A DNA stretch of 37,623 nucleotides from Herminiimonas sp. (GCA_014376645.1 JACMRD010000292.1:1-37623), one strand, 5' to 3'; positions 8,472 to 16,728 are shown, numbered from the stretch's first letter. Numbers and translations: made by a program. Notes: a model not told the origin generated them from the sequence alone.

Positions 8472-9748
8472 GACTTTTCCAGGGTGAACTGCATGACGTC
8501 GATACTCTTGGCGCGAAACCCTGCTTCGCAATACGCCAAATAGAATTCCCAGGTACGCAGGAAGCGTTCATCGAAGCCCTGCGCCCGGACTTCCGGCAAT
8601 TGTTCCTTGAACGCCATGCGCCATTCGGCCAGCGTGCGCGCATAGTCTAGCCCGAACGCGAACTGTGTGACGACCTTCAGGCCGTGCTGCTCGGCATGCC
8701 GGCAAAAGACCTCCGGCGACGGCAACATCCCGCCCGGAAAAATGTATTGCTGGATGAAGTCGGTGCCCTTGCGATAGCGCTCGAACAGCGCATCATCGAT
8801 GGTGATGGTCTGGATGCAGGCGCGCCCGCCCGACTTCAGGTTGCGCGCGATGCACTCGAAATAGCTCGGCCAATAGGATTCGCCGACGGCTTCGAACATC
8901 TCGATGGAAGCGATGCCGTCAAACTCGCCGCGGGTGTCGCGGTAGTCCTGCAGCAGCAGCTCGACCTGGTCGACCATCCCGGCGGCTTGCAGGCGCTGGT
9001 TGGCAAACTGCAGCTGCTCGGTCGACAGCGTCAGGCCGGTCACATGCGCAGCCTTGTCGCGCGCAGCGACTTCGGCGAAACCGCCCCAGCCGCAACCGAT
9101 CTCCAGGATACGGGCGCCGGGTTCGACATTGATTTCGTTGAGGATGCGGCGGTATTTCGCCTGCTGCGCATCCTGCAGGTTTTCCACATGGCCGTCGGAG
9201 AACAGGGCGCTCGAGTAGGTCATCGACGGGTCCAGCCAGAGCTGGTAAAAATCATTGCCGATATCGTAGTGGGCGTGGATGTTCTTGCGGCTGCCGTTGC
9301 GCGAATTGCGGTTGAACAGATGCTTGAGGCGGTACAGCGCGCTACCCCACCAGGTGCCGTAGATGACCGACTCCACCGCATGCCGGTTGCGCACGAACAG
9401 TTCGATCAGCCCCGGCAGGTTGTCGGTGCGCCAGTGGCCGTCGATGAAGGTCTCGGCAAAGCCGATATCGCCCGACTTCAGTGCGGCATTGCAGATGTCC
9501 CAGTTAGCCAGCGTCAGCGTCACCGGATGCGAATCGTCGCCATAGTGCGCCACCTGTCCGTCCGGAAACTCCATGCGCACGGAGCCATATTCCAGCTTCT
9601 GCAACATCTGCAGGATGAAGCGGACCTGTGACGGAAAGCCGTGCATCGACGGTTGCTTGTCGCGCCGCTGGCGCGCGGTCGTGCCGTTGCCATCGGTTGG
9701 TTCCAGCGCGGGTACGATCGATTGCGGATGCATGAATTCGGTACTCAT
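8468..9748 (-). CDS. Cyclopropane-fatty-acyl-phospholipid synthase family methyltransferase
   Basis: A 426-residue SAM-dependent enzyme of the CFA synthase family. Residues 160-168 (HYDIGNDFY) and the nearby MTYSSALF match the family's substrate region; the SAM site is LEIGCGWGG (215-223). The usual N-terminal domain is present (residues 40-150). It should transfer a methyl group to a cis double bond of a phospholipid acyl chain, giving a cyclopropane or a methyl-branched unsaturated chain. The neighbours (DUF1365, FAD oxidoreductase) are those of CfaA/UfaM-like enzymes of alphaproteobacteria rather than of the lone E. coli Cfa. It overlaps DUF1365 by ATGA and the next gene by GTGA. Confidence 0.93.
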   Translation of the reverse strand: MSTEFMHPQSIVPALEPTDGNGTTARQRRDKQPSMHGFPSQVRFILQMLQKLEYGSVRMEFPDGQVAHYGDDSHPVTLTLANWDICNAALKSGDIGFAETFIDGHWRTDNLPGLIELFVRNRHAVESVIYGTWWGSALYRLKHLFNRNSRNGSRKNIHAHYDIGNDFYQLWLDPSMTYSSALFSDGHVENLQDAQQAKYRRILNEINVEPGARILEIGCGWGGFAEVAARDKAAHVTGLTLSTEQLQFANQRLQAAGMVDQVELLLQDYRDTRGEFDGIASIEMFEAVGESYWPSYFECIARNLKSGGRACIQTITIDDALFERYRKGTDFIQQYIFPGGMLPSPEVFCRHAEQHGLKVVTQFAFGLDYARTLAEWRMAFKEQLPEVRAQGFDERFLRTWEFYLAYCEAGFRAKSIDVMQFTLEKS

Positions 9749-10581
9749 CTGCTCAGCCCTTGGGTCGGAGGTGCGGGTTTGCGAAAGAACGGCACGCGCT
9801 TGATCCAGAGGCGCAAGGCTTGCCAGTGAATCCTGGCGACGACGCCAAAAGTCAGAAAGGGGTAGCGCACCAGTGCCTGCAGCGCGCGCCGGTCGGTCAG
9901 CGGCTGCGAGATACCTTCGATGCTGGTCAACAGCAACGGGCCGGTCGCATCGTCATGATCGATGCGCGCCACGGTGCGCTCGGGCTTGCCGGCGCCGTTG
10001 GCGCTGTTGGCTTCGGTGCGCATGAAGCGGAAGCGGTAGCCGCCTTCGATGGCGCAGAACGGCGAGACATGGAAGATCTTCCTTGCACTCAGCTCGATCC
10101 CGTACGGCATGTCGGCGCCGGTATCGAGCAGGTAGCAATGTTTCTCGCCGAAGGTATTGCGCACCTCGCACAGGATCGCGCGCAGGGCGCCGTCGCTGCG
10201 ATGGCAGAACCAGAACGAGACCGGATTGAAGACAAATCCCAGCACCCTTGGAAATGCCTGCAGCCAGATCTCGCCATCGGCGTCGGCGATGCCTTCGCGC
10301 TGCAGCATCGCCTCGATCCAGGCAAGCAGAGGCTGCTGGCCGTCGCCATGGTCGGCATCGTGGAACGACAGCAGGTTGAAGCGGTTGTGCGAAAACAGCC
10401 GTGATGAAATGGACGGTGCAACCGCAGCAGGGCCGCCCGCCGCCGGCGCGATGGCGCGCAACGGCAGGCGCAGGAAATACACGCCGTAACTGAAGCGGTT
10501 GGGCGCCGGGCGCAGGCGCTCGTGGCGCACGCTGCCAAAACACAGCTGGGCCGGATTGACAGGGTTGGCGAGGGTGCGCAT
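9745..10581 (-). CDS. DUF1365 family protein
   Basis: A 278-residue protein that matches DUF1365 throughout: the opening LCFGSVRHERLRPAPNRFSYGVYFLRLPL, the central FPRVLGFVFNPVSFWFCH, the HVSPFCAIEGGYRFRF stretch and C-terminal LTFGVVARIHWQALRLWIK. The family has no settled biochemical role but is almost always encoded between an FAD oxidoreductase and a CFA-like methyltransferase, as here. Conserved histidines and aromatic residues suggest a membrane-associated step on methylated acyl chains. It begins 11 bases after the oxidoreductase and overlaps the methyltransferase by ATGA; no Shine-Dalgarno is seen, consistent with coupling. Confidence 0.9.
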   Translation of the reverse strand: MRTLANPVNPAQLCFGSVRHERLRPAPNRFSYGVYFLRLPLRAIAPAAGGPAAVAPSISSRLFSHNRFNLLSFHDADHGDGQQPLLAWIEAMLQREGIADADGEIWLQAFPRVLGFVFNPVSFWFCHRSDGALRAILCEVRNTFGEKHCYLLDTGADMPYGIELSARKIFHVSPFCAIEGGYRFRFMRTEANSANGAGKPERTVARIDHDDATGPLLLTSIEGISQPLTDRRALQALVRYPFLTFGVVARIHWQALRLWIKRVPFFRKPAPPTQGLSR

Positions 10582-10592
10582 GCAGTGGTGGT

Positions 10593-11915
10593 TCAGGCTG
10601 CGACCGCTGCTGCCGGCGACGGCACCGTCTGCGCCAGCAGGGCATCGGCCACCGCCAGGCCCGACTTCAAGCCGTCTTCGTGGAAACCGTAGCCGGTCCA
10701 GGCGCCGGCGAACCAGGTGCCGCGCACGCCTTGCAGAGGCGCCAGCTTGCCCTGCGCAGTGACGGCTTCGCGATCGAAGACAGGATGCGCATAGTCGTAG
10801 CTGGCGATAGTGTGCTGCGGCGCCGGTTCGTCAATCGGATTGAGCGAGACGATCACCGATGTCGTGAACGGCAGCGGTTGCAGGCGGTTGATCAGGTAGT
10901 GCACGCAGACCCGTTGTTCGCCGCCGCCCATGCCGCCGCTTTCGCTCTGGTAGTTCCAGGCCGACCAGGTCTTGCGGCTGGCCGGCAGGCAGCTTACGTC
11001 AGTGTGCAGCACGGCGCGGTTGGGCTGATACCGGATGGCCGACAGTACCTGCCGCTCGGCGGCGCTGGCGTCGGTCAGCATGGCCAGGCTCTGGTCGCTG
11101 TGACTGGCCAGAACGATCTGGTCGAAGTAGCGGGTTTCATCCCGCGTGTCGACGCGAATGCGCGGGCCGCTATCGGTCGTCTCGCGGGTCACGCCGGTGA
11201 CGGCGGCGTTGATGCGTTTGTCTGCGATCACGGCCAGCATCTTCTCGACATAGTTCCGGGCGCCTCCCTTGACGGTGTGCCATTGCGGCCGGTCATTGAC
11301 TTGCAGCAGGCCGTGGTTATGGCAGAAACGCACGAAACTGGACAGGGGAAAGGCCAGCATCTGTTCCGTCGGGCACGACCAGATGCAGCCTGCCATCGGC
11401 AGCAGATACCAGTTGCGGAAGTAGTCGCTGTAACGCTGCTGGCGCAGGTAGTCGCCCAGCGAAACCACCGGCGCCTGATCGTCGCCGGCCAGAGCGATCG
11501 CCGTGGCCTCGCGATTGAAACGCAGAATGTCGCGCACCATCGTCAGGAAACGCGGATCGAATGCATTGCGGCGTTGGGCGAAGACCGCGTCGAGGTCGCC
11601 GCCGGCCCACTCCAGCGTGCGCTGGCCGAACAGCGAACCGATCGGTGTCTTCACCGAGAACGACATGTCGGTAGCGGCGGTCTCGATGTCGAGCGTGGCG
11701 AACAGCTCGACCAGATTCGGGTAAGTGCGGTGATTGAACACCAGGAACCCGGTATCGACGCCATGGGTGATACCGTCGAGTGTCACGTCGACCGTATGGG
11801 TATGGCCGCCGAAGTAATCGTTGGCCTCGAACAGCGTCACTTCGCGGCCTGCAAGCGCCAGCCGGTAGGCGCACGACAGACCGGCGATTCCGGCTCCAAC
11901 GACTGCAATCTTCAC
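10593..11915 (-). CDS. NAD(P)/FAD-dependent oxidoreductase (amine-oxidase fold)
   Basis: A 440-residue flavoprotein. The N-terminal dinucleotide fold VGAGIAGLSCAYRLALAGREVTLFE follows the start, then GGHTHTVDV, and a C-terminal FAD motif near WFAGAWTGYGFHEDGLKSG. I choose GTG at 11913-11915 because AAGGAG (11927-11922) lies six bases upstream and the FAD loop then starts at residue 2; an ATG at 11939 would add eight residues. It is the first gene of the minus-strand lipid operon. Homologues paired with DUF1365 and CFA-like enzymes are thought to oxidise or desaturate methylated acyl chains; that role is inferred here. Confidence 0.92.
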   Translation of the reverse strand: MKIAVVGAGIAGLSCAYRLALAGREVTLFEANDYFGGHTHTVDVTLDGITHGVDTGFLVFNHRTYPNLVELFATLDIETAATDMSFSVKTPIGSLFGQRTLEWAGGDLDAVFAQRRNAFDPRFLTMVRDILRFNREATAIALAGDDQAPVVSLGDYLRQQRYSDYFRNWYLLPMAGCIWSCPTEQMLAFPLSSFVRFCHNHGLLQVNDRPQWHTVKGGARNYVEKMLAVIADKRINAAVTGVTRETTDSGPRIRVDTRDETRYFDQIVLASHSDQSLAMLTDASAAERQVLSAIRYQPNRAVLHTDVSCLPASRKTWSAWNYQSESGGMGGGEQRVCVHYLINRLQPLPFTTSVIVSLNPIDEPAPQHTIASYDYAHPVFDREAVTAQGKLAPLQGVRGTWFAGAWTGYGFHEDGLKSGLAVADALLAQTVPSPAAAVAA

Positions 11916-12127
11916 GCGGCGCTCCTTGCCTGCTGTCATAAAATCGCTGCGAGGCCCGTCATGGCGAAAGAGGGATGAGGGTGGTCGCCATGAAGTATGC
12001 CGTCAGTCTCGGCCGAGAGGCCGCGCAGCGCAACTTTTGCTGGAACCTGCGGTCAGGTATCGACGCAGCAGGCTACCTTGTTCATACGCACGGCAGTAGC
12101 GCACGGATTCATCGTGGGTTTCAGAAA

Positions 12128-12754
12128 CTACAGTTTTTGCGCCAGGGCTTTCTCGATGTCCGCCACCAAGGCCTTGTCGTCGGGCGTGACCTGGCTGGCG
12201 TAGCTCTTCAGGACGCGGCCGTTACGATCGATCAGGTATTTGTGAAAATTCCATTCCGGTGACTTGCCGGTCGCCTTGATCAGGGCCGCGTGCAGCGCAT
12301 TGGCATTTGAACCCTTGACCGATGTCTTGGAAAACATCGGGAACTTGACGCCGTAGGTGTTGAAGCAGAAGTCAGCGATTTCCTTGCTGCTGCCCGGCTC
12401 CTGCTTGCCGAAATCATTCGACGGGAAACCCAGCACCACCAGACCCTTGCCCTGGTATTTCGCATACAGGGCTTCGAGTCCTTCGTACTGCGTCGTGAAG
12501 CCGCAGTAACTCGCCGTGTTGACTACCAGCGTAACCTTGCCCGCGTACTGGCACAGGTCCTGCGGTGCGTCGTCCTGCAAGCGGTTGAAGCTCTGGTGCA
12601 TCAGTGGCGAGCAGGATGCCGTCGAAGCGGCGGCCACGCTGCCGCCCTGCGCAGTCGTCGACGGTGCCGGTGTCTGTGCCTGTGCAAGTCCGACGATGCC
12701 TGCGCAGGTCATGCCGATGCCGGCCAGGAGGGTCAACGTTTTGTGGTGTGTCAT
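12128..12754 (-). CDS. Periplasmic glutathione peroxidase (Cys type)
   Basis: A 208-residue protein of the glutathione peroxidase family, which reduces hydrogen or lipid peroxides with thiols. A signal peptide of about 26 residues (ending LAQAQ) predicts a periplasmic enzyme. The catalytic triad is visible: C84 in NTASYCGFT (cysteine instead of selenocysteine), Q118 in PSNDFGKQEPGS and W168 in PEWNFHKYLID. Bacterial Cys-type members often use thioredoxin, so the electron donor is uncertain. It lies 188 bp upstream of the FAD oxidoreductase on the same strand but has its own promoter-like sequence and palindrome, so I treat it as a separate unit. Confidence 0.93.
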   Translation of the reverse strand: MTHHKTLTLLAGIGMTCAGIVGLAQAQTPAPSTTAQGGSVAAASTASCSPLMHQSFNRLQDDAPQDLCQYAGKVTLVVNTASYCGFTTQYEGLEALYAKYQGKGLVVLGFPSNDFGKQEPGSSKEIADFCFNTYGVKFPMFSKTSVKGSNANALHAALIKATGKSPEWNFHKYLIDRNGRVLKSYASQVTPDDKALVADIEKALAQKL

Positions 12755-12778
12755 GATGTAGACTCGTCGGTTATTATT

Positions 12779-12794
12779 TGAACCGGCTGGTTCA
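12779..12794. promoter_or_regulatory. TGAACC-N4-GGTTCA palindrome, putative operator
   Basis: A perfect 6+6 inverted repeat with a 4-base spacer, 25 bases upstream of the glutathione peroxidase start codon. Relative to the candidate promoter it covers the first transcribed bases, where a repressor would block initiation. The size and shape suit a TetR-family dimer, but no regulator gene is nearby, so the binding protein is unknown. Confidence 0.5.
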
Positions 12795-12803
12795 TTGTTG
12801 AGT

Positions 12804-12831
12804 ATTCTAGCTTAAAAGCGGATGTGCGCAA
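12804..12831 (-). promoter_or_regulatory. Candidate sigma-70 promoter of glutathione peroxidase
   Basis: On the minus strand TTGCGC (12831-12826), a 16-base spacer and TAGAAT (12809-12804). The -10 matches five of six consensus bases, the -35 only about three. The predicted start of transcription falls next to the TGAACC/GGTTCA palindrome. Confidence 0.4.
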
Positions 12832-12852
12832 TGGTTGGGCGCGTCGGCAATT

Positions 12853-14052
12853 TCAGCGTCGCCGCACTAGCAGCAACAGCAACGATAACATTGCAAAACA
12901 CATACCCGCCTGAAAGGTTGCTGCCGCGCCTGCAAAGTCCCACAGCAGGCCTGCAATCAGGCTGGCGGCGAGCATCGTCAGGCCACTGCCGAGGTTGAAG
13001 ACACCGTAGGCCGTGCCGCGCAGATCGGCTGGTGCGCAATCGGCAATCATCGCCGCCAGCAAGCCCTGCGTCGCCGCCAGATGCAGCCCCCAGCACACCA
13101 GTCCCGCCGCTACCCACAGAGGCTGCGCGCTGTGCGCCAGCAGCGCATCGGCGGCAATCAGCGGCACCACGCCCAGCGCCAGCAGGGTCGCGTGCGGCAG
13201 CCGGTCGGCCAGCGCACCGAGCGGATAGGCCGCCAGCGCATAGACCGCGTTCATCAGCACCAGCGCCAGGGGCAGATAGGCCAGACCGATCCCGCCCTGT
13301 TGCGCCCGCAGGACAAGGAAAGCTTCGGAAAACCGCGCCAGTGTCAGCAGGGCGCCGACGGCCACGATCCACCAGTAGGCGCGCGGCATCCGCGCCAGCG
13401 CGGCGCGCGATAACGGGAAAGGGCGCGCTAACGGGCGCGCCTCCGCCGGCGCCGCGCGCGCCGGTTCGCGGATGCCGAACACCAGCAGAGCGACGGCCAG
13501 CGCGCCCGGAATGACGGCGACCCAGAACACCGCGCGAAAATCGTTCGACCACAGCAGCATCAGTCCCATCGCCACCAGCGGCCCGGTAAAAGCGCCGACA
13601 GTATCGAGCGACTGGCGCAGCCCGAACGCTGCACCACGGATCGCCGCCGGGGTCACATCGGCGATCAAGGCGTCGCGCGGTGCGCCGCGAATGCCCTTGC
13701 CGATGCGGTCGAGAAAGCGGGCGGTAAAGATCCAGCCGATCGCCGGCGCCAGCGCGAACAGCGGCTTGGTGGCAGCGCCCATGGCATATCCCGTCACTGC
13801 CAGCCACTTGCGCTTGCCGACATGGTCACTCAGCACGCCCGAAAACACCTTGGCGATCAGCGCTGTCGCTTCCGCCACGCCTTCGATGACGCCGACCATG
13901 GTCGCGCTGGCGCCGAGCACGGTCACCATAAAAATCGGCAGCAGGCTATGGATCATCTCCGAGGAAATATCCATCAGCATGCTCACCAGGCCCAGAACCC
14001 AGACGGTGGGTGGAATCCGAAGTGGCGCAGCGGGCGTATATGGTTCCTGCAT
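12853..14052 (-). CDS. MFS transporter
   Basis: A 399-residue protein with about 12 membrane helices. The N-terminus (MLMDISSEMIHSLLPIFMVTVLGASATMVGVIEGVAEATA) and the loop GVLSDHVGKRKWLAVTGY mark a widespread but uncharacterised MFS subfamily; a second basic loop is DRIGKGIRGAPRDALIAD. The frame runs open far upstream to 15114, but that part is antisense to the di-iron gene and not protein-like; the ATG at 14050-14052 begins the natural protein. It is divergent from the di-iron gene across 153 bp. The substrate is unknown. Confidence 0.88.
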   Translation of the reverse strand: MQEPYTPAAPLRIPPTVWVLGLVSMLMDISSEMIHSLLPIFMVTVLGASATMVGVIEGVAEATALIAKVFSGVLSDHVGKRKWLAVTGYAMGAATKPLFALAPAIGWIFTARFLDRIGKGIRGAPRDALIADVTPAAIRGAAFGLRQSLDTVGAFTGPLVAMGLMLLWSNDFRAVFWVAVIPGALAVALLVFGIREPARAAPAEARPLARPFPLSRAALARMPRAYWWIVAVGALLTLARFSEAFLVLRAQQGGIGLAYLPLALVLMNAVYALAAYPLGALADRLPHATLLALGVVPLIAADALLAHSAQPLWVAAGLVCWGLHLAATQGLLAAMIADCAPADLRGTAYGVFNLGSGLTMLAASLIAGLLWDFAGAAATFQAGMCFAMLSLLLLLVRRR

Positions 14053-14159
14053 GTGGGGTTTCTTTGGCAAAGGACCACTGTAGCAAAAAACCAGCCGCCT
14101 GCGGCAATTGCCGGATCGTTGCAATGCATGGGGCACCACCGATGAAATGGGCGATTTGT

Positions 14160-14184
14160 TGGTAGAATCGAACATTGGGATGTT
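14160..14184 (+). promoter_or_regulatory. Extended -10 promoter with AACAT-N4-ATGTT palindrome
   Basis: TGGTAGAAT (14160-14168) is an extended -10 element with a TG one base before TAGAAT. Three bases downstream a perfect AACAT-TGGG-ATGTT inverted repeat (14171-14184) spans the expected transcription start. No clear -35 is present. Together they suggest a regulated promoter for the di-iron gene. Confidence 0.4.
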
Positions 14185-14193
14185 TTCCGAATC

Positions 14194-15051
14194 ATGAAGG
14201 CGCTTATGTTGTATCCAGAATTGTTTAAATCGCTTGAGCAGGTACGCTGGAACATGGAGACCGATATTGCCTGGGACAGCTTCGAGGGGTCCAAACTGAC
14301 CGACGAGCAGGCACAAACGATCCGCATGAATGCAATTACCGAGTGGTCGGCCTTGCCGGCGACCGAGATGTTTTTGCGGGACAACAAGGGCGACAGCGAT
14401 TTCTCCGCATTCATGTCGGTCTGGTTTTTCGAAGAACAAAAACACTCGCTGGTGCTGATGGAATATCTGCGCCGCTTCCGGCCCGAACTGGTGCCGACCG
14501 AAGCGGAGCTGCACAACGTGCGCTTCGAGTTCGACCCGGCGCCACCCCTGGAGACGCTGATGATGCATTTCTGCGGCGAGATCCGGCTCAACCATTGGTA
14601 CCGTTGCGCCTCCGAATGGCACACCGAACCCGTCATCAAGCAGATCTACAAGATCATCAGCCAGGACGAGGCGCGCCATGGCGGCGCCTACCTGCGCTAC
14701 ATGAAAAAAGCGCTGGGTGAAGCGGGCGACACCGCGCGCGCCGCGTTCGCCAAGATCGGCGTGCTGATGGCATCGGCCCGGCGTACCGAGAAACCGCTGC
14801 ATCCTACCAACCTGCATGTCAATCAGGCGCTGTTTCCGAATGACACCGTGCAGTCGCGTCTGCCGGACCCGGACTGGCTCGAAGCCTGGCTCGACGGCCA
14901 AATCAAGTTCGATAGCGAATGGGAAAAGAAAGTCGTCGACCGCATCCTGCACAACATGTCGCTGCTGTTCGAGCGCACGTTCGTCACGGTGCAGGAGCTG
15001 AACCGCTACCGCAAGGAAATCGTCAACCGCATCGCACTGCAACCGGTATAA
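14194..15051 (+). CDS. Ferritin-like di-iron protein, acyl-ACP-desaturase type
   Basis: A 285-residue, mostly helical protein with two di-iron ligand motifs: E80-E81-Q-K-H84 (FFEEQKHS) and D158-E159-A-R-H162 (SQDEARHGG). Possible further carboxylate ligands are E50 and E130. Spacing and the DEARHGGAY signature resemble the acyl-ACP desaturase/ferritin-like superfamily more than ferritins. Such proteins activate O2 to desaturate or hydroxylate acyl chains, but the substrate cannot be read from sequence. Two ATGs compete: 14194, and 14206, which has AAGG five bases upstream and may be the true start. A strong terminator follows. It is transcribed alone. Confidence 0.82.
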   Translation: MKALMLYPELFKSLEQVRWNMETDIAWDSFEGSKLTDEQAQTIRMNAITEWSALPATEMFLRDNKGDSDFSAFMSVWFFEEQKHSLVLMEYLRRFRPELVPTEAELHNVRFEFDPAPPLETLMMHFCGEIRLNHWYRCASEWHTEPVIKQIYKIISQDEARHGGAYLRYMKKALGEAGDTARAAFAKIGVLMASARRTEKPLHPTNLHVNQALFPNDTVQSRLPDPDWLEAWLDGQIKFDSEWEKKVVDRILHNMSLLFERTFVTVQELNRYRKEIVNRIALQPV

Positions 15052-15070
15052 GGCGCACTGCGCCGACGGG

Positions 15071-15108
15071 AAAAAGCCGCATCGTTGCCATGACGCTGCG
15101 GCTTTTTC
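15071..15108 (+). terminator. Rho-independent terminator after di-iron gene
   Basis: An 11-bp perfect stem, AAAAAGCCGCA (15071-15081) with TGCGGCTTTTT (15097-15107), and a 15-base loop. The descending arm ends in five T. Confidence 0.85.
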
Positions 15109-15189
15109 ATTCACCGACGGCGTTACCGTTATCTTGTTTCATCTTGCGGTCATCCTCATTCCTGATCTGAACACGTCACGGACCACGCC

Positions 15190-15690
15190 ATGCCAAGCTT
15201 CGAACAGAAAATTTGCGACCGTGCCGCTCTCCCCATGCGCCTGGCGCAGTTGTCGCCGCCGGTGGTGCTGACCAACGGGGTCTTCGACATCCTGCATCGC
15301 GGGCATGTGACCTACCTGGCGCAGGCCCGGGCGCTGGGCGCCTCGCTGGTGGTGGCAGTCAATACCGACGCATCGGTCAGGCGTCTGGGCAAGGGCGACG
15401 ACCGGCCGATCAACGCCTGCGACGACCGCATGGCGGTGCTGGCGGCACTGGAGTCGGTGAGCCTGGTGGTGGCTTTCGACGAGGACACCGCGACCGCAGT
15501 GGTAGAGGCGGGCCGGCCGCACATTTACGCCAAGGGCGGCGATTACGTCATGACTGCCATTCCGGAAGGACAGGCGGTGCTGGCCTACGGCGGTCAGGCG
15601 ATCGCCATTGATTTTCAACACGACCGTTCGACGACGCGCCTGCTCTCGCAGGTGCGTGCCAGCAGCGGCAACAAGGTGGATCAATCATGA
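15190..15690 (+). CDS. rfaE2: D-glycero-beta-D-manno-heptose 1-phosphate adenylyltransferase
   Basis: A 166-residue nucleotidyltransferase equal to the C-terminal half of E. coli HldE. It adenylates heptose 1-phosphate to ADP-heptose for the lipopolysaccharide inner core. The signature LTNGVFDILHRGHVTYL contains HRGH (36-39) for ATP binding; YAKGGDYV and RSTTRLL near the end match the family. As in many betaproteobacteria the kinase half is a separate gene, not seen here. The stop overlaps the start of the asparaginase gene (ATGA, 15687-15690), so the two are probably made together, although no shared pathway is obvious. Confidence 0.93.
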   Translation: MPSFEQKICDRAALPMRLAQLSPPVVLTNGVFDILHRGHVTYLAQARALGASLVVAVNTDASVRRLGKGDDRPINACDDRMAVLAALESVSLVVAFDEDTATAVVEAGRPHIYAKGGDYVMTAIPEGQAVLAYGGQAIAIDFQHDRSTTRLLSQVRASSGNKVDQS

Positions 15691-16715
15691 GCACATTGAT
15701 GCAGGATGCGCGCCACGCGCCGCTGGCCGAAGTCACGCGTGGCGAGGCAGTCGAGTCGCTCCACGCTGGCTCGGTAGCCGTAGTCGATACGAGCGGACGG
15801 GTACTGTACGCTGCCGGCGATCCGGAATGCCTGACCTTTACCCGCTCGACCATCAAGCCTTTCCAGGCAGCGCCGTTCATCGCCGCCGGCGGCGCCGCGC
15901 GATTCGGACTCGACGCGCGGGAAATCGCCTTGCTGTGCGCCAGCCACTCCGGCGAGCCGATGCATGTACAGGCGGTGCAATCGATTCTAGCCAAAGCAGG
16001 TTGCGAGGAACGGCAGCTCGGTTGCGGCTGCCACGTACCGATGCGCTACAGCCTGGAAGACCTGCCGCCGGCGGGCGCCGTCTTCACTCAGGTGCATCAC
16101 AACTGCAGCGGCAAGCATGCCGGTTTTCTGGCTGCGTGCGTGCAGCATGGCTGGCCGAGCGCCGATTACCTCAATCCGGCCCATCCGTTGCAGTTGTCGG
16201 TGCGGCGCAGCGTCGCGCATTTCGCCGGGATGGCGGAAGCGGAGCTCACAATGGGGATCGACGGTTGCTCCGCGCCGAACTATGCGATGCCGCTGTCGCG
16301 TCTGGCACTGTCGTATGCGCGCCTGGCGCAGGGCGCGCCGGACGCGGTCTACGGCGAGGCGCTGGCCACCTTGCGCAGCGCCATGACCGCGCATCCGGAA
16401 CTGGTATCGGGCACTGGCCGCACGGATGTCGCCTTCATGCAGACCGGCCCGGGCGACTGGGTCGCCAAGATCGGCGCCGAGGGCGTGCAGGTCATCGGCA
16501 TCGGCTCGGCCGGACTCGGCATCGCGGTCAAGATCGCCGACGGCAGTGCGCGCGCACTGTGTACGGTGACGGTGTCCGTGCTGCAGCAGCTGGGCTTGCT
16601 GGCGGACCCGGCCGCTTCACCCCTGGCGCCGTGGCTGCGTCCGCAAACCCGCAACTACGCGGGGATCCGGACCGGGGAAGTACGCGCCGTGTTCGATCTG
16701 CACGAACCGGCCTGA
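15687..16715 (+). CDS. L-asparaginase, thermolabile (AnsA/asparaginase II) type
   Basis: A 342-residue protein of the family typified by the Rhizobium etli thermolabile asparaginase, unrelated in sequence to E. coli AnsA and AnsB. Markers include LTFTRSTIKPFQAAPF (about 51-66), LLCASHSGEP, the cysteine-containing GCGCHVP, and NNCSGKHAGFL. It should hydrolyse asparagine to aspartate and ammonia in the cytosol; no signal peptide is seen. Translation is coupled to rfaE2 by a 4-base overlap. It converges on the PCu(A)C gene with 13 bases between stops, containing the palindrome GCAGCGCGCTGC. Confidence 0.9.
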   Translation: MSTLMQDARHAPLAEVTRGEAVESLHAGSVAVVDTSGRVLYAAGDPECLTFTRSTIKPFQAAPFIAAGGAARFGLDAREIALLCASHSGEPMHVQAVQSILAKAGCEERQLGCGCHVPMRYSLEDLPPAGAVFTQVHHNCSGKHAGFLAACVQHGWPSADYLNPAHPLQLSVRRSVAHFAGMAEAELTMGIDGCSAPNYAMPLSRLALSYARLAQGAPDAVYGEALATLRSAMTAHPELVSGTGRTDVAFMQTGPGDWVAKIGAEGVQVIGIGSAGLGIAVKIADGSARALCTVTVSVLQQLGLLADPAASPLAPWLRPQTRNYAGIRTGEVRAVFDLHEPA

Positions 16716-16728
16716 GCAGCGCGCTGCT

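Noticed and set aside
14053-15114. Upstream extension of the minus-strand MFS frame to a 753-residue protein
   Set aside because: It is antisense to the di-iron gene, whose motifs are clear, and the extension has low-complexity composition without domains. The MFS protein begins naturally at 14052.
16716-16727. GCAGCGCGCTGC palindrome between asparaginase and copper-chaperone genes as a terminator
   Set aside because: Only a 4-bp stem with a 4-base loop and a TTT tail; too weak to call.
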